From assembly GCA_021792855.1 (NCBI GenBank), contig JAJYTW010000011.1:1-42707 (forward strand): a stretch of 42,707 nt of DNA, in the 5' to 3' direction. Made by a program: the position numbers and the translations under genes. The stretch's first letter is position 1; every line of letters starts with the position of its first letter. Of this stretch, positions 25,603 through 34,656 are shown piece by piece. The stretch is from Actinomycetes bacterium (lineage in GTDB: Bacteria > Actinomycetota > Actinomycetes > Streptosporangiales > Streptosporangiaceae). The notes below the pieces were generated by a model, which had not been told where the DNA came from, searched no databases, and was given only the letters and a program-made list of their open reading frames with translations.

Positions 25603-26490
25603 ATGGCGATCTTCCTGACCGAGCAGAGCCGCGTCATCGTCCAGGGCATCACCGGGTCCGAGGGCCGCAAGCACGGCGCCCGGATGATCGCGGCGGGCAC
25701 CACCATCGTCGGCGGCACCAACCCCCGCAAGGCCGGGCAGACCATCGAGCTCAGCGGCCAGGACGTCCCGGTGTTCGGCACCGTGGCCGACGCGATGGCG
25801 GCGACCGGCGCGGACGTCTCCGTGGTCTTCGTCCCGCCGGCCGGCGTCAAGGACGCGGTGATCGAGGCCGTGGACGCGGGCATCGGCCTGGCGATCGTGA
25901 TCACCGAGGGCATCCCGGTGCACGACACGGCCGAGTTCTGGGCGTACGCGTCGGCGCGCGGCAACGCCACCAGGATCGTCGGGCCGAACTGCCCGGGCGT
26001 GGCGTCGCCCGGCCGGTCGAACGCGGGCATCATCCCGGCCGACATCACCACCCAGGGCCGGATCGGCCTGGTGTCCAAGTCCGGCACGCTGACCTACCAG
26101 ATGATGTATGAGCTGCGTGACATCGGCTTCTCGACCTGCGTCGGGATCGGCGGTGACCCGATCATCGGGACGACGCACATCGACTGCCTGCGGGCGTTCC
26201 AGGACGACCCGGAGACCGATGCGATCGTGATGATCGGCGAGATCGGCGGCGACGCCGAGGAGCGTGCCGCGGCCTACATCGAGGCGAACGTCACCAAGCC
26301 GGTGGTCGCCTACGTGGCGGGCTTCACCGCTCCCGAGGGCAAGACCATGGGCCACGCCGGGGCGATCATCTCGGGCTCGGCTGGTACCGCGCAGGCCAAG
26401 AAGGAAGCGCTCGAGAAGGTCGGCGTCAAGGTCGGGCGCACCCCGAGCGGCGCAGCCCAGCTAGTCCGGGAGATCATGCAGGGCCGCTGA
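25603..26490 (+). CDS. sucD: succinate-CoA ligase alpha subunit
   Basis: A 295-residue subunit carrying the CoA site and the phosphohistidine. The N-terminal Rossmann fold has [16 protein letters not shown] and [22 protein letters not shown] and the GHAGAII loop with catalytic H251 complete the signature. ATG 25603 is one base after the sucC stop; the ATG overlapping that stop at 25598 is in another frame. A strong hairpin after the gene closes the operon. Confidence 0.97.
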   Translation: MAIFLTEQSRVIVQGITGSEGRKHGARMIAAGTTIVGGTNPRKAGQTIELSGQDVPVFGTVADAMAATGADVSVVFVPPAGVKDAVIEAVDAGIGLAIVITEGIPVHDTAEFWAYASARGNATRIVGPNCPGVASPGRSNAGIIPADITTQGRIGLVSKSGTLTYQMMYELRDIGFSTCVGIGGDPIIGTTHIDCLRAFQDDPETDAIVMIGEIGGDAEERAAAYIEANVTKPVVAYVAGFTAPEGKTMGHAGAIISGSAGTAQAKKEALEKVGVKVGRTPSGAAQLVREIMQGR

Positions 26491-26542
26491 GTCCGGGCTG
26501 CGGTCGGCCGCGCCCCGGGACCGGGATAGCCGGGGACTGGGA

Positions 26543-26573
26543 TAGCTGCCGGGCCGGGGTGGCCCGGCAGCTA
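26543..26573 (+). terminator. terminator hairpin after sucCD
   Basis: TAGCTGCCGGGCC (26543-26555) and GGCCCGGCAGCTA (26561-26573) pair perfectly over 13 bp with the loop GGGGT. It begins 53 nt after the sucD stop and precedes the next gene by about 50 nt. Confidence 0.75.
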
Positions 26574-26622
26574 CCGGCGCGCCTCCACCTGCTCCGGGCA
26601 CGACATTGCCAGGGTTGACTTT

Positions 26623-28068
26623 GTGACGAGTCCGACCCTGCGCGCCAGATCGGCCGGCCCGGGCCGGCCGGGCGGCGGGGGTGATAGCCGCCCGGACCGT
26701 GCCAGGCAGGTGCTTATCGCCGGGGCGAGGGCTGCGGTAGTCTCGGCGGGCATCGGCCTCGCCGCCGTGGCCGTCCTGGTGCTGATCGGCTGGATCGCCG
26801 CTCCGCACATCGGCATCGGCCTATCCGAGGCACTGCGGGCGGCGGTCGTGTTCTGGCTGGTGGCGCACCACGCCGGGGTTCAGGTGCACGGGGCTGGCCG
26901 GATCGGCATGCTCCCGCTTGGCCTGGTGCTGCTGCCCGGAGTCCTGCTCTGGCGGGCCGGCCGGGTCATCGCCAGGAGTCAGCGGATCGCCGACCCTGGC
27001 CTGGCGCTGCTCGCGGTGCTGGCGATCGCGGTCCCCTATGGCCTGCTGGCCGGGGTGCTCGCGGTGCTGAGCCGGTCCCCGCTGGCCGCCGCCTCGTGGC
27101 CGCAGGCGGTGACAGCCGGCTTCGGGGTGGCGTTCATCGCGGCAGGCTTCGGCGCGGCGCGCGCACTGCGTCCGTGGGGCAGGCTGGCCGCCCAGCTTCC
27201 GCCGGCCACCCGGTCGCTGGTCGCGGGCGCGGCCGCGGGTCTGGCCATCCTGGGCGGTGCCGGATCGATCGTCACGGCCCTCGCGCTGGCCGGGCACCTG
27301 CCGGAGTACGCGGCGGTGTACGGCCTGCTCAACCCGGGCCTGGTCGGCGGCGCCCTGCTGCTGCTGGCTCAGGTCGGCTACCTGCCGAACGCGATCGTGT
27401 GGGCAATCGCGTACCTGCTCGGCCCTGGTTTCGCGGTGGGCGCTGGCACTGTGGTCGCCCCTACCGGGTCCGCGCTCGGCACGCTGCCCGCCTTCCCGTT
27501 GCTGGCCGCGATTCCCGGCGGGCCGCACGGCGCCGGCCCGGCGTGGCTGACCGCGGTGCTGATGGCGATCCCCTATCTGGCCGGAGCCGCCGCAGGCCTG
27601 GTCGCGATCCGTGCCGTGCCGGTCCTTGCGGTCGAGACGGCCCCGGTGCGGGGCTTCGCCACCGGCGCCGCGGTGGGCATGGTACTCGGCGTGCTCGCGG
27701 CCTTCTCCGGTGGGCCGCTAGGTGATGGACGGCTGTCCGCGGTCGGCCCGTCGGCCTGGCAGGTGGCCCTGGTGGGGGTTCTGGAGATCGGCATATCCGC
27801 TGCCGTGGCCGCGGGACTGGTGAATGGGCTGCGGGTGCGGTCGGCCCGGGTGGCCGACGGCCGCCCGCCGGCTGGCCGGTTCACGGGCGCTGCCAATGTC
27901 GCCGACCCGGATGCGGCCGGCAGCGGAACCGGCACTCCGCCTGGCGTGGACATCATCGATTCCGATCCGGACGCTGGCGGCCACGTGATCTATCTCGATC
28001 ACTGGGGCGGGACACCGGGTCCGGCCGACGGCCCGGGCCGTCCGCGCGGACCTTCAGCGCTGCCCTGA
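26623..28068 (+). CDS. DUF6350 / PerM-like integral membrane protein
   Basis: A 481-residue polytopic membrane protein. After a Gly/Pro-rich N-terminus there are about ten to twelve hydrophobic segments between residues 30 and 405, then a soluble acidic tail rich in Asp, Gly and Pro. The position between sucD and purN matches PerM (Rv0955) of M. tuberculosis, which, as I recall, supports cell division under stress and belongs to this family. Internal signs are LPLGLVLLPGVLLWRAGR and the many Gly-rich helices. The GTG at 26623 is used; no strong Shine-Dalgarno is seen. Function here is inferred by synteny and topology. Confidence 0.8.
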   Translation: MTSPTLRARSAGPGRPGGGGDSRPDRARQVLIAGARAAVVSAGIGLAAVAVLVLIGWIAAPHIGIGLSEALRAAVVFWLVAHHAGVQVHGAGRIGMLPLGLVLLPGVLLWRAGRVIARSQRIADPGLALLAVLAIAVPYGLLAGVLAVLSRSPLAAASWPQAVTAGFGVAFIAAGFGAARALRPWGRLAAQLPPATRSLVAGAAAGLAILGGAGSIVTALALAGHLPEYAAVYGLLNPGLVGGALLLLAQVGYLPNAIVWAIAYLLGPGFAVGAGTVVAPTGSALGTLPAFPLLAAIPGGPHGAGPAWLTAVLMAIPYLAGAAAGLVAIRAVPVLAVETAPVRGFATGAAVGMVLGVLAAFSGGPLGDGRLSAVGPSAWQVALVGVLEIGISAAVAAGLVNGLRVRSARVADGRPPAGRFTGAANVADPDAAGSGTGTPPGVDIIDSDPDAGGHVIYLDHWGGTPGPADGPGRPRGPSALP

Positions 28069-28105
28069 GCCTGTGCTGGCGCGGGTGCCAGGGGTGCCCG
28101 GACGG

Positions 28106-28774
28106 CTAGGGGCGTACCCCGGTCGAGTGGTACAGCCCGTTCAGGCAGGCGGTCTGCGCGGTCTGCGTGGTAGCTACCTGCACGCACCTGAAGTAGCTTC
28201 GGATCGGTCCCGGGTACATCAGGAACGCCATCAGCATCAGCCCGGCAAGCACCGTCGCGATGGCGCCGAGCACGATCCCGCCTACCGCCCCGCGCGGCCG
28301 GTAGGCGCCGGTCCGGTTCGCCTTGACCAGCGCGGTGATCCCGATCGCCGCCCCGGCGATTCCGACGACCACGCTGAACAGCAGGAGGTAGACCGCGCGA
28401 CTGGCGCTTGCGCCCAGCCACAGCAGCGCGAACAGGCTGACCACGCCGAACACCAGGGCGGCTGCCGCGCGCTGCCGCAGTTCCCGGTCCGGCCGCGCAC
28501 CCCGCTGCCTGGCCGGGGGCCGCGACTGCGGCCCGGGTTGCGGCTTCGGCTGCGGCGGGGCAGGGTGCTGCGGCGCCGCCGACGCCGGCCACTGCGGCTG
28601 GCCGGGCGCCTGGCCCGGCGTCGGCCACTGCGGCTGGCCGGGTGCCTGGCCCGGCGGTTGCGGCTGGCCGTAGATCCCGCCCGGCGGCGGGGGCGGCGGG
28701 GGCACCGGCTGATCGGGGAAGAACAGCCGGGGCAGCCCAGGTAGCTGGCTGGCCGGTTCCCCGGGCGCGGCCAC
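28106..28774 (-). CDS. proline-rich membrane protein, DUF4190-like
   Basis: A protein of at least 222 residues. The N-terminal half is Pro/Gln/Gly-rich with a polyproline run and two copies of a TPGQAPGQPQWP-type unit. The C-terminal half has three membrane helices (about 104-122, 126-148 and 165-187) with basic loops (KANRTGAYRPRG), like DUF4190 proteins, and ends in an outside Cys-containing tail. A comparable proline-rich membrane gene (Rv0954) sits next to perM in M. tuberculosis. The start is uncertain: GTG 28774 has no Shine-Dalgarno. An in-frame CTG at 28912 has GGAGGA 6 nt upstream and would add 46 acidic, Pro-rich residues. Function is unknown. Confidence 0.7.
   Translation of the reverse strand: MAAPGEPASQLPGLPRLFFPDQPVPPPPPPPGGIYGQPQPPGQAPGQPQWPTPGQAPGQPQWPASAAPQHPAPPQPKPQPGPQSRPPARQRGARPDRELRQRAAAALVFGVVSLFALLWLGASASRAVYLLLFSVVVGIAGAAIGITALVKANRTGAYRPRGAVGGIVLGAIATVLAGLMLMAFLMYPGPIRSYFRCVQVATTQTAQTACLNGLYHSTGVRP
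28587..28658 (-). repeat. 36-bp tandem duplication in the proline-rich gene
   Basis: Two adjacent 36-bp units (28587-28622 and 28623-28658) differ at only a few bases and encode the repeated GQAPGQPQWP segment. A shorter, diverged third copy (QPQPPGQ) lies upstream in the protein. Confidence 0.75.
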
Positions 28775-29118
28775 CTGGTCATCTGTCGCTCCGGCCCGGT
28801 CATCTGGTGCCTCGGCCTGGTTGCCGGGCGTGCCGGAAACCGGTGCGCCGGCATGGTCGCTTGCCTGCTCCCGGGCGGGCGGTGCGGCTGGCTTGGGTGC
28901 GTCGGCGGGCAGTGCCGTTCCTCCGGTCGATCAAGTCGTCCTGCGAACTGTCCGATCATCATTGCACCACCATCGGGCAGTGCCGGTAACAGCGCCGGAC
29001 CGGACGCTCAGCCGCCAAGGGTATGTCAGCACCCGGCGCGGTGGTGTCCGCCGGCACCCCGGGCCTGAGCGGCGGCGTCGGGCGATGGCCGGGTGGCCGG
29101 TCCCGTTATGGTGGCCGC
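28775..29118. other. 344-bp divergent gap between the proline-rich gene and purN
   Basis: The left part (to 28912) remains open in the frame of the minus-strand gene and may be coding if its CTG start is used. The remainder should carry the two divergent promoters. The purN -10 (29107-29112) is the only element I can name. No RNA motif or riboswitch was recognised. Confidence 0.5.
29107..29112 (+). promoter_or_regulatory. -10 element, leaderless purN
   Basis: TATGGT fits TANNNT and ends 6 nt before the ATG at 29119, with no Shine-Dalgarno between. The purNH message is therefore probably leaderless. Confidence 0.45.
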
Positions 29119-29766
29119 ATGGGATCACGCCTGGTCGTCCTGGTCTCCGGCACGGGAACCCTGCTGCAGCATCTGATGGACGAGTGCGCCGCCGGGCGGG
29201 TTCCGGCGGAGATCGTCGCGGTGGGCGCGGACCGGGACGGAACAGCGGCGCTGCGCCGGGCGCAGTCCGCCGGGATCCCGACCTTCGTGTGCCGGGTCGG
29301 GGACTACCCGGACCGGGCCGCCTGGGACGCGGCACTGACCCGGGCCTGCGCCGGGTACCGGCCGGACCTGGTCGTCTCGGCCGGGTTCCTCAAGCTCTTC
29401 GGCGAGCGCTTCCTGGCCGAGTTCTCCGGGCGCTGCGTCAACACTCATCCGGCGCTGCTGCCGTCCTTCCCCGGTCTGCACGCGGTCCGCGATGCCCTGG
29501 CCTACGGAGTCAGGATCACCGGCTGCACGGTGTTCCTGGTGGATGCCGGGCTGGACACCGGGCCGGTGATCGGGCAGCAGGCGGTGCCGGTGCACGCCGA
29601 CGACGACGAGGCGGCCCTGCACGAGCGGATCAAGGAAGCGGAGCGGGTGCTGCTGGCCAGGACCGTTGCTGAGATGGTTAGCAAGGGGTGGTCGGTGAGC
29701 GGCCGGACGGTGCGGTTCGGCGGGACGGTGCGGTCCGGCGACGCCAGGAAGGAAGGGCAGCGGTGA
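29119..29766 (+). CDS. purN: phosphoribosylglycinamide formyltransferase
   Basis: A 215-residue enzyme that transfers a formyl group from 10-formyl-tetrahydrofolate to GAR, the third step of purine synthesis. The phosphate loop is [10 protein letters not shown] near residue 10, [13 protein letters not shown] precedes the catalytic segment, and [13 protein letters not shown] contains the Asn and His of the active site. [14 protein letters not shown] holds the catalytic Asp. The C-terminal extension after KGW ([17 protein letters not shown]) is longer than in typical PurN and low in complexity. ATG 29119 is set by family length and the -10 spacing. The stop overlaps purH as GTGA. Confidence 0.95.
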   Translation: MGSRLVVLVSGTGTLLQHLMDECAAGRVPAEIVAVGADRDGTAALRRAQSAGIPTFVCRVGDYPDRAAWDAALTRACAGYRPDLVVSAGFLKLFGERFLAEFSGRCVNTHPALLPSFPGLHAVRDALAYGVRITGCTVFLVDAGLDTGPVIGQQAVPVHADDDEAALHERIKEAERVLLARTVAEMVSKGWSVSGRTVRFGGTVRSGDARKEGQR

Positions 29767-31406
29767 GCGAGGTTCCCATGCGGCGGGCCATCATCAGCGT
29801 CTACGACAAGACCGGCCTGGACGAACTGGCCAGGACGCTGCACGAGGCCGGCATCGAGATCATCTCCACCGGAAACACGGCCGCGGCGATCCGCGCCGCC
29901 GGTGTGCCGGTCACGCCGGTCGAGGAGGTCACCGGCTTTCCCGAGTGCCTGGACGGCCGGGTCAAGACCCTGCATCCGGCGGTACATGCCGGCCTGCTGG
30001 CCGACGTCGGCAATGCCGGGCACGTCGAGCAGATCGAGCGGCTGGGGATCGCCCCGTTCGAGCTGCTGGTGTCCAACCTGTACCCGTTCACCCAGACGGT
30101 GGCGAGCGGCGCGGCACCGCAGGAGTGCGTCGAGCAGATCGACATCGGCGGCCCGGCCATGATCCGCGCGGCGGCCAAGAACCACGCCAGCGTGGCGGTA
30201 GTTACCAGCCCCGATGCGTACGCACTGGTCGGGGAGGCGATCGCGGCCGGCGGGTTCACCCTGGAACAGCGGCGCAGGCTCGCCGCCCAGGCCTACGCGC
30301 ACACCGCCGCGTACGACGCGGCGGTCGCGTCCTGGTTCGCCGCCAGTTACGCACCGGACGAGGTGGCCGTGCGGACCGGGTGGCCGGATGTGGCCGCGGC
30401 CGCCTGGCAGCGCCGCGACGTGCTCAGGTACGGCGAGAACCCGCATCAGCGCGCCGCCCTGTACGTCCCGGCGGGCGGGCCGGGTGATCCGTCGGAGATC
30501 GCGGCAGCCGAGCAGCTGCACGGCAAGGCGATGTCCTACAACAACTACGTGGACGCCGACGCGGCCTGGCGCGCGGCCCGGCAGTTCGGCGAGCCGTGCG
30601 TGGCCATCGTGAAGCACTCCAACCCGTGCGGGATCGCGGTCGGGGCCGACATCGCGGAGGCGCACCGCAAGGCCCACGAGTGTGACCCGGTGTCGGCTTT
30701 TGGCGGCGTGATCGCCGCCAACCGGACGCTTACCGCGGCGATGGCCGCGCAGGTCGCCGAGGTGTTCACCGAGGTGATCATCGCTCCGGACTATGAGCCG
30801 CCCGCGCTGGAGATCCTGACGGCCAAGAAGAATCAGCGGCTGCTCCGGTGCCCGCTGCCGCCGGGTGGCGAACCGGGCGCCGGTGCCGGGGCGGGCGCTG
30901 GCTCGGCGGGTGCTGCTCCGGCCGGGGGCCTGGCCGGCGGTGCGGTCGAGTGGCACGAGGTCGGCGGCGGCCTGCTGATGCAGTCGGTCGACCAGGTCGC
31001 CGAGGCCGGCGATGACCCGGCCGGCTGGCGGCTCGTGGCCGGCCCTGCGGCCGACCCGGGCACGCTCGCCGACCTGGCGTTCGCGTGGCGGGCCTGCCGG
31101 GGAGTGAAATCCAACGCGATCCTGCTCGCCTCCGGCGGGGCGGCGGTCGGGGTCGGCATGGGTCAGGTCAACCGCGTCGACTCGGCCCGGCTCGCGGTGG
31201 CGCGGGCCGGTGACCGGGCGGACGGCGCGGTGGCGGCGAGCGACGCGTTCTTCCCGTTCGCCGACGGCTTCGAGGTGCTCGCCGACGCGGGCGTCCGGGC
31301 GGTTGCCGAGCCCGGTGGCTCGGTCCGCGACCAGGAGGTGATCGAGGCCGCCGCGGCGGCCGGGGTCAGCCTGTACTTCACCGGCGTCCGGCACTTCTGG
31401 CACTGA
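29763..31406 (+). CDS. purH: bifunctional AICAR formyltransferase / IMP cyclohydrolase
   Basis: A 547-residue enzyme for the last two steps of IMP synthesis. The N-terminal cyclohydrolase domain shows [31 protein letters not shown] and VVSNLYPF-type sequence (LLVSNLYPF). The C-terminal transformylase shows [24 protein letters not shown] and [15 protein letters not shown], ending in the family motif FTGVRHFWH. It is about 25 residues longer than usual because of a Gly/Ala-rich insertion at about 366-395. GTG 29763 overlaps the purN stop. A hairpin follows at 31421-31439. Confidence 0.96.
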   Translation: MSEVPMRRAIISVYDKTGLDELARTLHEAGIEIISTGNTAAAIRAAGVPVTPVEEVTGFPECLDGRVKTLHPAVHAGLLADVGNAGHVEQIERLGIAPFELLVSNLYPFTQTVASGAAPQECVEQIDIGGPAMIRAAAKNHASVAVVTSPDAYALVGEAIAAGGFTLEQRRRLAAQAYAHTAAYDAAVASWFAASYAPDEVAVRTGWPDVAAAAWQRRDVLRYGENPHQRAALYVPAGGPGDPSEIAAAEQLHGKAMSYNNYVDADAAWRAARQFGEPCVAIVKHSNPCGIAVGADIAEAHRKAHECDPVSAFGGVIAANRTLTAAMAAQVAEVFTEVIIAPDYEPPALEILTAKKNQRLLRCPLPPGGEPGAGAGAGAGSAGAAPAGGLAGGAVEWHEVGGGLLMQSVDQVAEAGDDPAGWRLVAGPAADPGTLADLAFAWRACRGVKSNAILLASGGAAVGVGMGQVNRVDSARLAVARAGDRADGAVAASDAFFPFADGFEVLADAGVRAVAEPGGSVRDQEVIEAAAAAGVSLYFTGVRHFWH

Positions 31407-31420
31407 CCGCGCCAGGTTCG

Positions 31421-31439
31421 CCGGCCCGCCCCGGGCCGG
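31421..31439 (+). terminator. hairpin after purNH
   Basis: CCGGCCCG (31421-31428) and CGGGCCGG (31432-31439) form a perfect 8-bp stem with a CCC loop, 14 nt after the purH stop. It is a plausible intrinsic terminator without a U-tract. Confidence 0.6.
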
Positions 31440-31453
31440 GACGGTGTTAGCCG

Positions 31454-31552
31454 GAAGAGTTGGCGGCACATGGGGCGACGTTCTCTTCGGCTTGCCGTGC
31501 GCGGGCCGGTTGGGCGAAGAGTTGGCGGCACATGGGGCGACGTTCTCTTCGG
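31454..31552. repeat. duplicated 37-bp intergenic element between purH and folD
   Basis: An exact 37-bp sequence occurs at 31454-31490 and 31516-31552, with start points 62 bp apart. Each copy begins GAAGAGTTGGCGGCACATGG and ends with GACGTTCTCTTCGG. GAAGAG and CTCTTC at its ends form 6-bp inverted arms around 23 nt. The 62-bp period is not a multiple of three and the copies fall in different frames, so conserved coding is unlikely. It may be a pair of protein-binding sites or a dispersed extragenic element. Confidence 0.85.
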
Positions 31553-31562
31553 GTACCGGGCA

Positions 31563-31587
31563 GCGCCCGCCTGGGTCTAGCGGGCGC
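31563..31587. terminator. hairpin downstream of the 37-bp repeats
   Basis: GCGCCCGC (31563-31570) and GCGGGCGC (31580-31587) pair perfectly over 8 bp around a 9-nt loop. It lies 10 nt after the second 37-bp copy and 87 nt before folD, so it could end a short transcript from the repeat region or act as an attenuator. Confidence 0.4.
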
Positions 31588-31661
31588 GGGCCGGCGCGGA
31601 GGCCGCCGGGCCGGGGCGTGGCTCAGGGCAGCCTGACCGGGCCGCGCCGGGATTGGCCGGC

Positions 31662-31667
31662 CAGAAT
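31662..31667 (+). promoter_or_regulatory. weak -10 candidate for leaderless folD
   Basis: CAGAAT ends 6 nt before the GTG at 31674. It lacks the leading T of TANNNT but has the same spacing as the clearer leaderless genes in the window, and no Shine-Dalgarno precedes this start. Confidence 0.3.
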
Positions 31668-31673
31668 GGCAGG

Positions 31674-32525
31674 GTGACTGCGATAATTCTGGACGGCAAG
31701 GCCACCGCGGCCGCCATCCGCTCTGAACTGACCCGCCGGGTGGCGGCGCTGGCGGCGCGCGGGATCGTGCCCGGTCTCGCGACGGTGCTGGTGGGCGATG
31801 ACCCGGGCAGCGCCGTCTATGTCGCGGCGAAGCACCGGGACTGCGCGCAAGTGGGCATCGCGAGCATCCGCAGGGACCTGCCGGCCACGGCGTCCCAGCA
31901 GCAGGTGCTCGATGTCGTCGCCGATCTCAACGCGGACCCGGCGGTCACCGGGTTCATCGTGCAGCTTCCGCTCCCGGCGGGGCTGGCCAGCCAGCCGGTC
32001 CTCGAGCTGATGGACCCCGCCAAGGACGCCGACGGCCTGCACCCGATGAACCTCGGCCGGCTGGTGCTCGGCGAGCCCGGGCCGCTGCCGTGCACGCCGC
32101 TGGGGATCGTCGAATTGCTGCGGCGGTACGAGGTGCCGCTCGCGGGAGCCAACGTCACCGTGATCGGCCGCGGCGTGACGGTCGGGCGTCCGCTCGGGCT
32201 GCTGCTTACCAGGCGCAGCGAGAACGCCACGGTCACGCTCTGTCACACCGGCACCAAGGACCTCAAGGCCCACACGCTTAACGCGGACATCGTGGTAGCT
32301 GCCGCGGGCAAGCCGGCCCTGCTGACCGCCGACATGGTCCGGCCCGGGGCGGCCGTGCTCGATGTCGGGATCACCCGGACCGACGGCGGCCTGGCTGGGG
32401 ACGTGCATCCGGAGGTGGCCGAGGTGGCCGGCCATCTGGCCAGGGTGCCCGGCGGGGTGGGGCCGATGACGCGCGCCATGCTGCTGGCGAACGTGGTCGC
32501 CGCGGCCGAGCGGCAGGTCGGCTGA
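31674..32525 (+). CDS. folD: methylenetetrahydrofolate dehydrogenase / methenyltetrahydrofolate cyclohydrolase
   Basis: A 283-residue bifunctional enzyme that converts 5,10-methylene-THF to 10-formyl-THF, the donor used by the neighbouring PurN and PurH. The catalytic YVAAK motif with its lysine lies near residues 44-48, followed by [19 protein letters not shown] (substrate binding) and [16 protein letters not shown] (NADP site). The ending PGGVGPMT is diagnostic. GTG 31674 gives the canonical [12 protein letters not shown] start. It is separated from purH by a repeat-containing gap, so it is transcribed on its own. Confidence 0.96.
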   Translation: MTAIILDGKATAAAIRSELTRRVAALAARGIVPGLATVLVGDDPGSAVYVAAKHRDCAQVGIASIRRDLPATASQQQVLDVVADLNADPAVTGFIVQLPLPAGLASQPVLELMDPAKDADGLHPMNLGRLVLGEPGPLPCTPLGIVELLRRYEVPLAGANVTVIGRGVTVGRPLGLLLTRRSENATVTLCHTGTKDLKAHTLNADIVVAAAGKPALLTADMVRPGAAVLDVGITRTDGGLAGDVHPEVAEVAGHLARVPGGVGPMTRAMLLANVVAAAERQVG

Positions 32526-32539
32526 TCGCTGGCTGCCGC

Positions 32540-32551
32540 CGGAGCGCTCCG
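32540..32551. terminator. short palindrome after folD
   Basis: CGGAGCGCTCCG (32540-32551) is a perfect 12-bp palindrome 14 nt after the folD stop. It is a weak terminator candidate. The 240-bp gap to etfB (32526-32765) shows nothing else I can name. Confidence 0.35.
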
Positions 32552-32765
32552 CCGGGGGTGCCGGTGGACCGGATACTACTGACCGGTAACATAGCGGTCG
32601 TGTCGCTTGCCGGGACCCGGGATTACCTGACCGGATCCCATTTGGCAGGCTTGCACTTGCCGTTCCCGATGGGCGGGCCGGGCGCGCGTGGCGTCAACCG
32701 GCCCGCGGGACCGGGCATGACGTCAGCTGAGCAGGACCGCGCGAACTGGGAGGTCGGCCGCGACC

Positions 32766-33545
32766 ATGAACATCGTCGTGTGCGTGAAGCAGGTGCCCGA
32801 TACGTGGTCGGAGCGCACGCTCAGGGAATCGGATTCGACTCTGGATCGCGATGCCGCCGATGCCGTGATCAACGAACTCGATGAGTACGCCATCGAGGAG
32901 GGACTGCGGCTGGCCGAGGCCCACGGCGGCGAGGTCACGATCTTGTCGATGGGGCCGGACCGGGCCACCGAGGCGATCCGCAAGGCGCTGTCGATGGGCG
33001 CCGACAAGGCCGTCCACCTGGTCGACGACGCCCTGGCCGGCTCGGACCTGCTCGGCACCTCGGCCGCGCTCGCGGCGGTGCTCGGCCAGATCGGGTTCGA
33101 CCTGGTGATCCTGGGCTCGGAGTCCACCGACGCCCGGACCGGCGCGCTGCCCGCCATGCTGGCCGAGCGCCTCGGCGTCCCGCAGCTTTCCTACGCCAGC
33201 AAGGTCGAGGTCGACGGATCCGCGATCTCGATCCACCGGCTTGCCGACTACGGCTATGACACGGTCGAGGCGACCCTGCCCGCCGTGGTCAGTGTGGTCG
33301 AGAAGATCAACGAGCCGCGGTACCCGACCTTCAAGGGGATCATGGCGGCTAAGAAGAAGCCGGTGCAGACGATGAGCCTCGCGGACGCCGGGATCGACCC
33401 GGCGACGGTCGGGCTGGCGAACGCGGCCAGCGAGGTGACCGGCTGGGCCAAGCGGCCACCGCGGCAGGCGGGCACGATCGTCACCGACGAGGGCGACGGC
33501 GGCGCCAAGGCCGCTGGGTTCCTCGCCGAGCGCAAGTTCATCTGA
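32766..33545 (+). CDS. etfB: electron transfer flavoprotein beta subunit
   Basis: A 259-residue subunit that binds AMP and, with EtfA, moves electrons from acyl-CoA and other dehydrogenases to the membrane quinone pool. The start NIVVCVKQVPDTW and the AMP-loop region LSMGPDRATEAIRKALSMGAD are typical. DLVILGSESTDARTG and the adjacent ADYGYDTVEATLPAVVSV also match EtfB. GGGAGG lies about 13 nt before ATG 32766. The order etfB-etfA with a 63-nt gap matches the FixA/FixB pair of mycobacteria. Confidence 0.96.
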   Translation: MNIVVCVKQVPDTWSERTLRESDSTLDRDAADAVINELDEYAIEEGLRLAEAHGGEVTILSMGPDRATEAIRKALSMGADKAVHLVDDALAGSDLLGTSAALAAVLGQIGFDLVILGSESTDARTGALPAMLAERLGVPQLSYASKVEVDGSAISIHRLADYGYDTVEATLPAVVSVVEKINEPRYPTFKGIMAAKKKPVQTMSLADAGIDPATVGLANAASEVTGWAKRPPRQAGTIVTDEGDGGAKAAGFLAERKFI

Positions 33546-33608
33546 CCGGGCTCCGCGGGGCCGATCCCGAGCAACCGACCCGACCGAAGGGCTGAAGGGC
33601 TGCCACCA

Positions 33609-34562
33609 ATGGCTGAGATCCTGATCCTCGCCGACCACGACGGCGAGTCTGTCAAGAAGGTCACGTTCGAGCTGATCACGCTCGCGCGCACGCTGGGCGA
33701 GCCCGCCGTGGTGTGGACCGGACCGGGCGCCGAGTCCGCCCAGGCCAGGCTCGCCGAGTACGGCGCCGCGAAGATCTACGTATGCCCGGGGCCGGACTTC
33801 GACGACTACGTGGTCGCGCCGAAGGCCGAACTGCTCGCCGAGCTAGCCGCCAGCGCGGCGCCGGCCGCCGTGCTGCTGCCAAACACCGCCGAGGGCCGTG
33901 AGGTCGGCGGTCGGCTCGCGGTCAAGACCGGCTGGGGAATCCTGACCGACGTGGTCGGCGTGGACCAGAGCCTCTCGGCCGATCAGGTCATCTTCGGCGG
34001 CGCGATCAACGTGACGTCGCGGGTCCGGACCGGGACGCCGATCATCGCGGTGCGCCCGAACGCAATCACGCCGGAGCCTGCCGAGGGCGCCGCCGTGATC
34101 GAACCGGTCAGCTTCACCCCGAGCGAGACGGCCAGGCAGGCCAGGGTCACCGGCAAGGTGGTCGCCGAGCGCGGCGCCCGGCCGGAACTGACCGAGGCGT
34201 CGATCGTCGTCTCCGGCGGACGCGGCGTCGGCTCGGCCGACAACATGGCCCTGATCGAGAAGCTCGCCGACAAGCTCGGCGCGGCGGTCGGCGCGTCCCG
34301 GGCCGTGACCGACGCCGGCTGGTACCCGCACCAGTTCCAGGTCGGGCAGACCGGCAAGACCGTGTCGCCGCAGCTGTATGTGGCGATCGGGATCTCCGGT
34401 GCCATCCAGCACCGGGCCGGGATGCAGACCTCCAAGACGATCATGGTGGTGAACAAGGACCCCGAGGCGCCGATCTTCGAGCTTGCCGACTTCGGCGTGG
34501 TGGGCGACCTGTTCAACGTCGTCCCGCAGCTTGTCGAGGAGATCGAGAATCGGGCAGGCTGA
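33609..34562 (+). CDS. etfA: electron transfer flavoprotein alpha subunit
   Basis: A 317-residue FAD-binding subunit of the electron transfer flavoprotein. The C-terminal FAD domain holds SGGRGVGSADNMALIEKLAD, GASRAVTDAGWYP, QVGQTGKTVSPQLYVAIGIS and GAIQHRAGMQTSKTI, ending ADFGVVGDLFNVVPQLVEEI. All the usual flavin contacts appear present. The ATG at 33609 is preceded by purine-rich GAAGGGCTGAAGGG. It is in an operon with etfB. Confidence 0.96.
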   Translation: MAEILILADHDGESVKKVTFELITLARTLGEPAVVWTGPGAESAQARLAEYGAAKIYVCPGPDFDDYVVAPKAELLAELAASAAPAAVLLPNTAEGREVGGRLAVKTGWGILTDVVGVDQSLSADQVIFGGAINVTSRVRTGTPIIAVRPNAITPEPAEGAAVIEPVSFTPSETARQARVTGKVVAERGARPELTEASIVVSGGRGVGSADNMALIEKLADKLGAAVGASRAVTDAGWYPHQFQVGQTGKTVSPQLYVAIGISGAIQHRAGMQTSKTIMVVNKDPEAPIFELADFGVVGDLFNVVPQLVEEIENRAG

Positions 34563-34656
34563 CCGGGCCGCCGGGCTCCGGCGTGCGGTGCCGCCTGGCC
34601 GGACCGGCGGCTGCGCTGGCGCTGCTGCCTGAGTTGCCCGTTACGCTGGATACACC

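Noticed and set aside
31454-31552. CRISPR array
   Set aside because: Only two copies with one 25-bp spacer, no further repeats and no cas genes in the window.
31444-31677. Open frame of 77 residues across the 37-bp repeats
   Set aside because: The two repeat copies fall in different frames within it and give unrelated peptides, and it would run into the folD start. Not credible as a gene.
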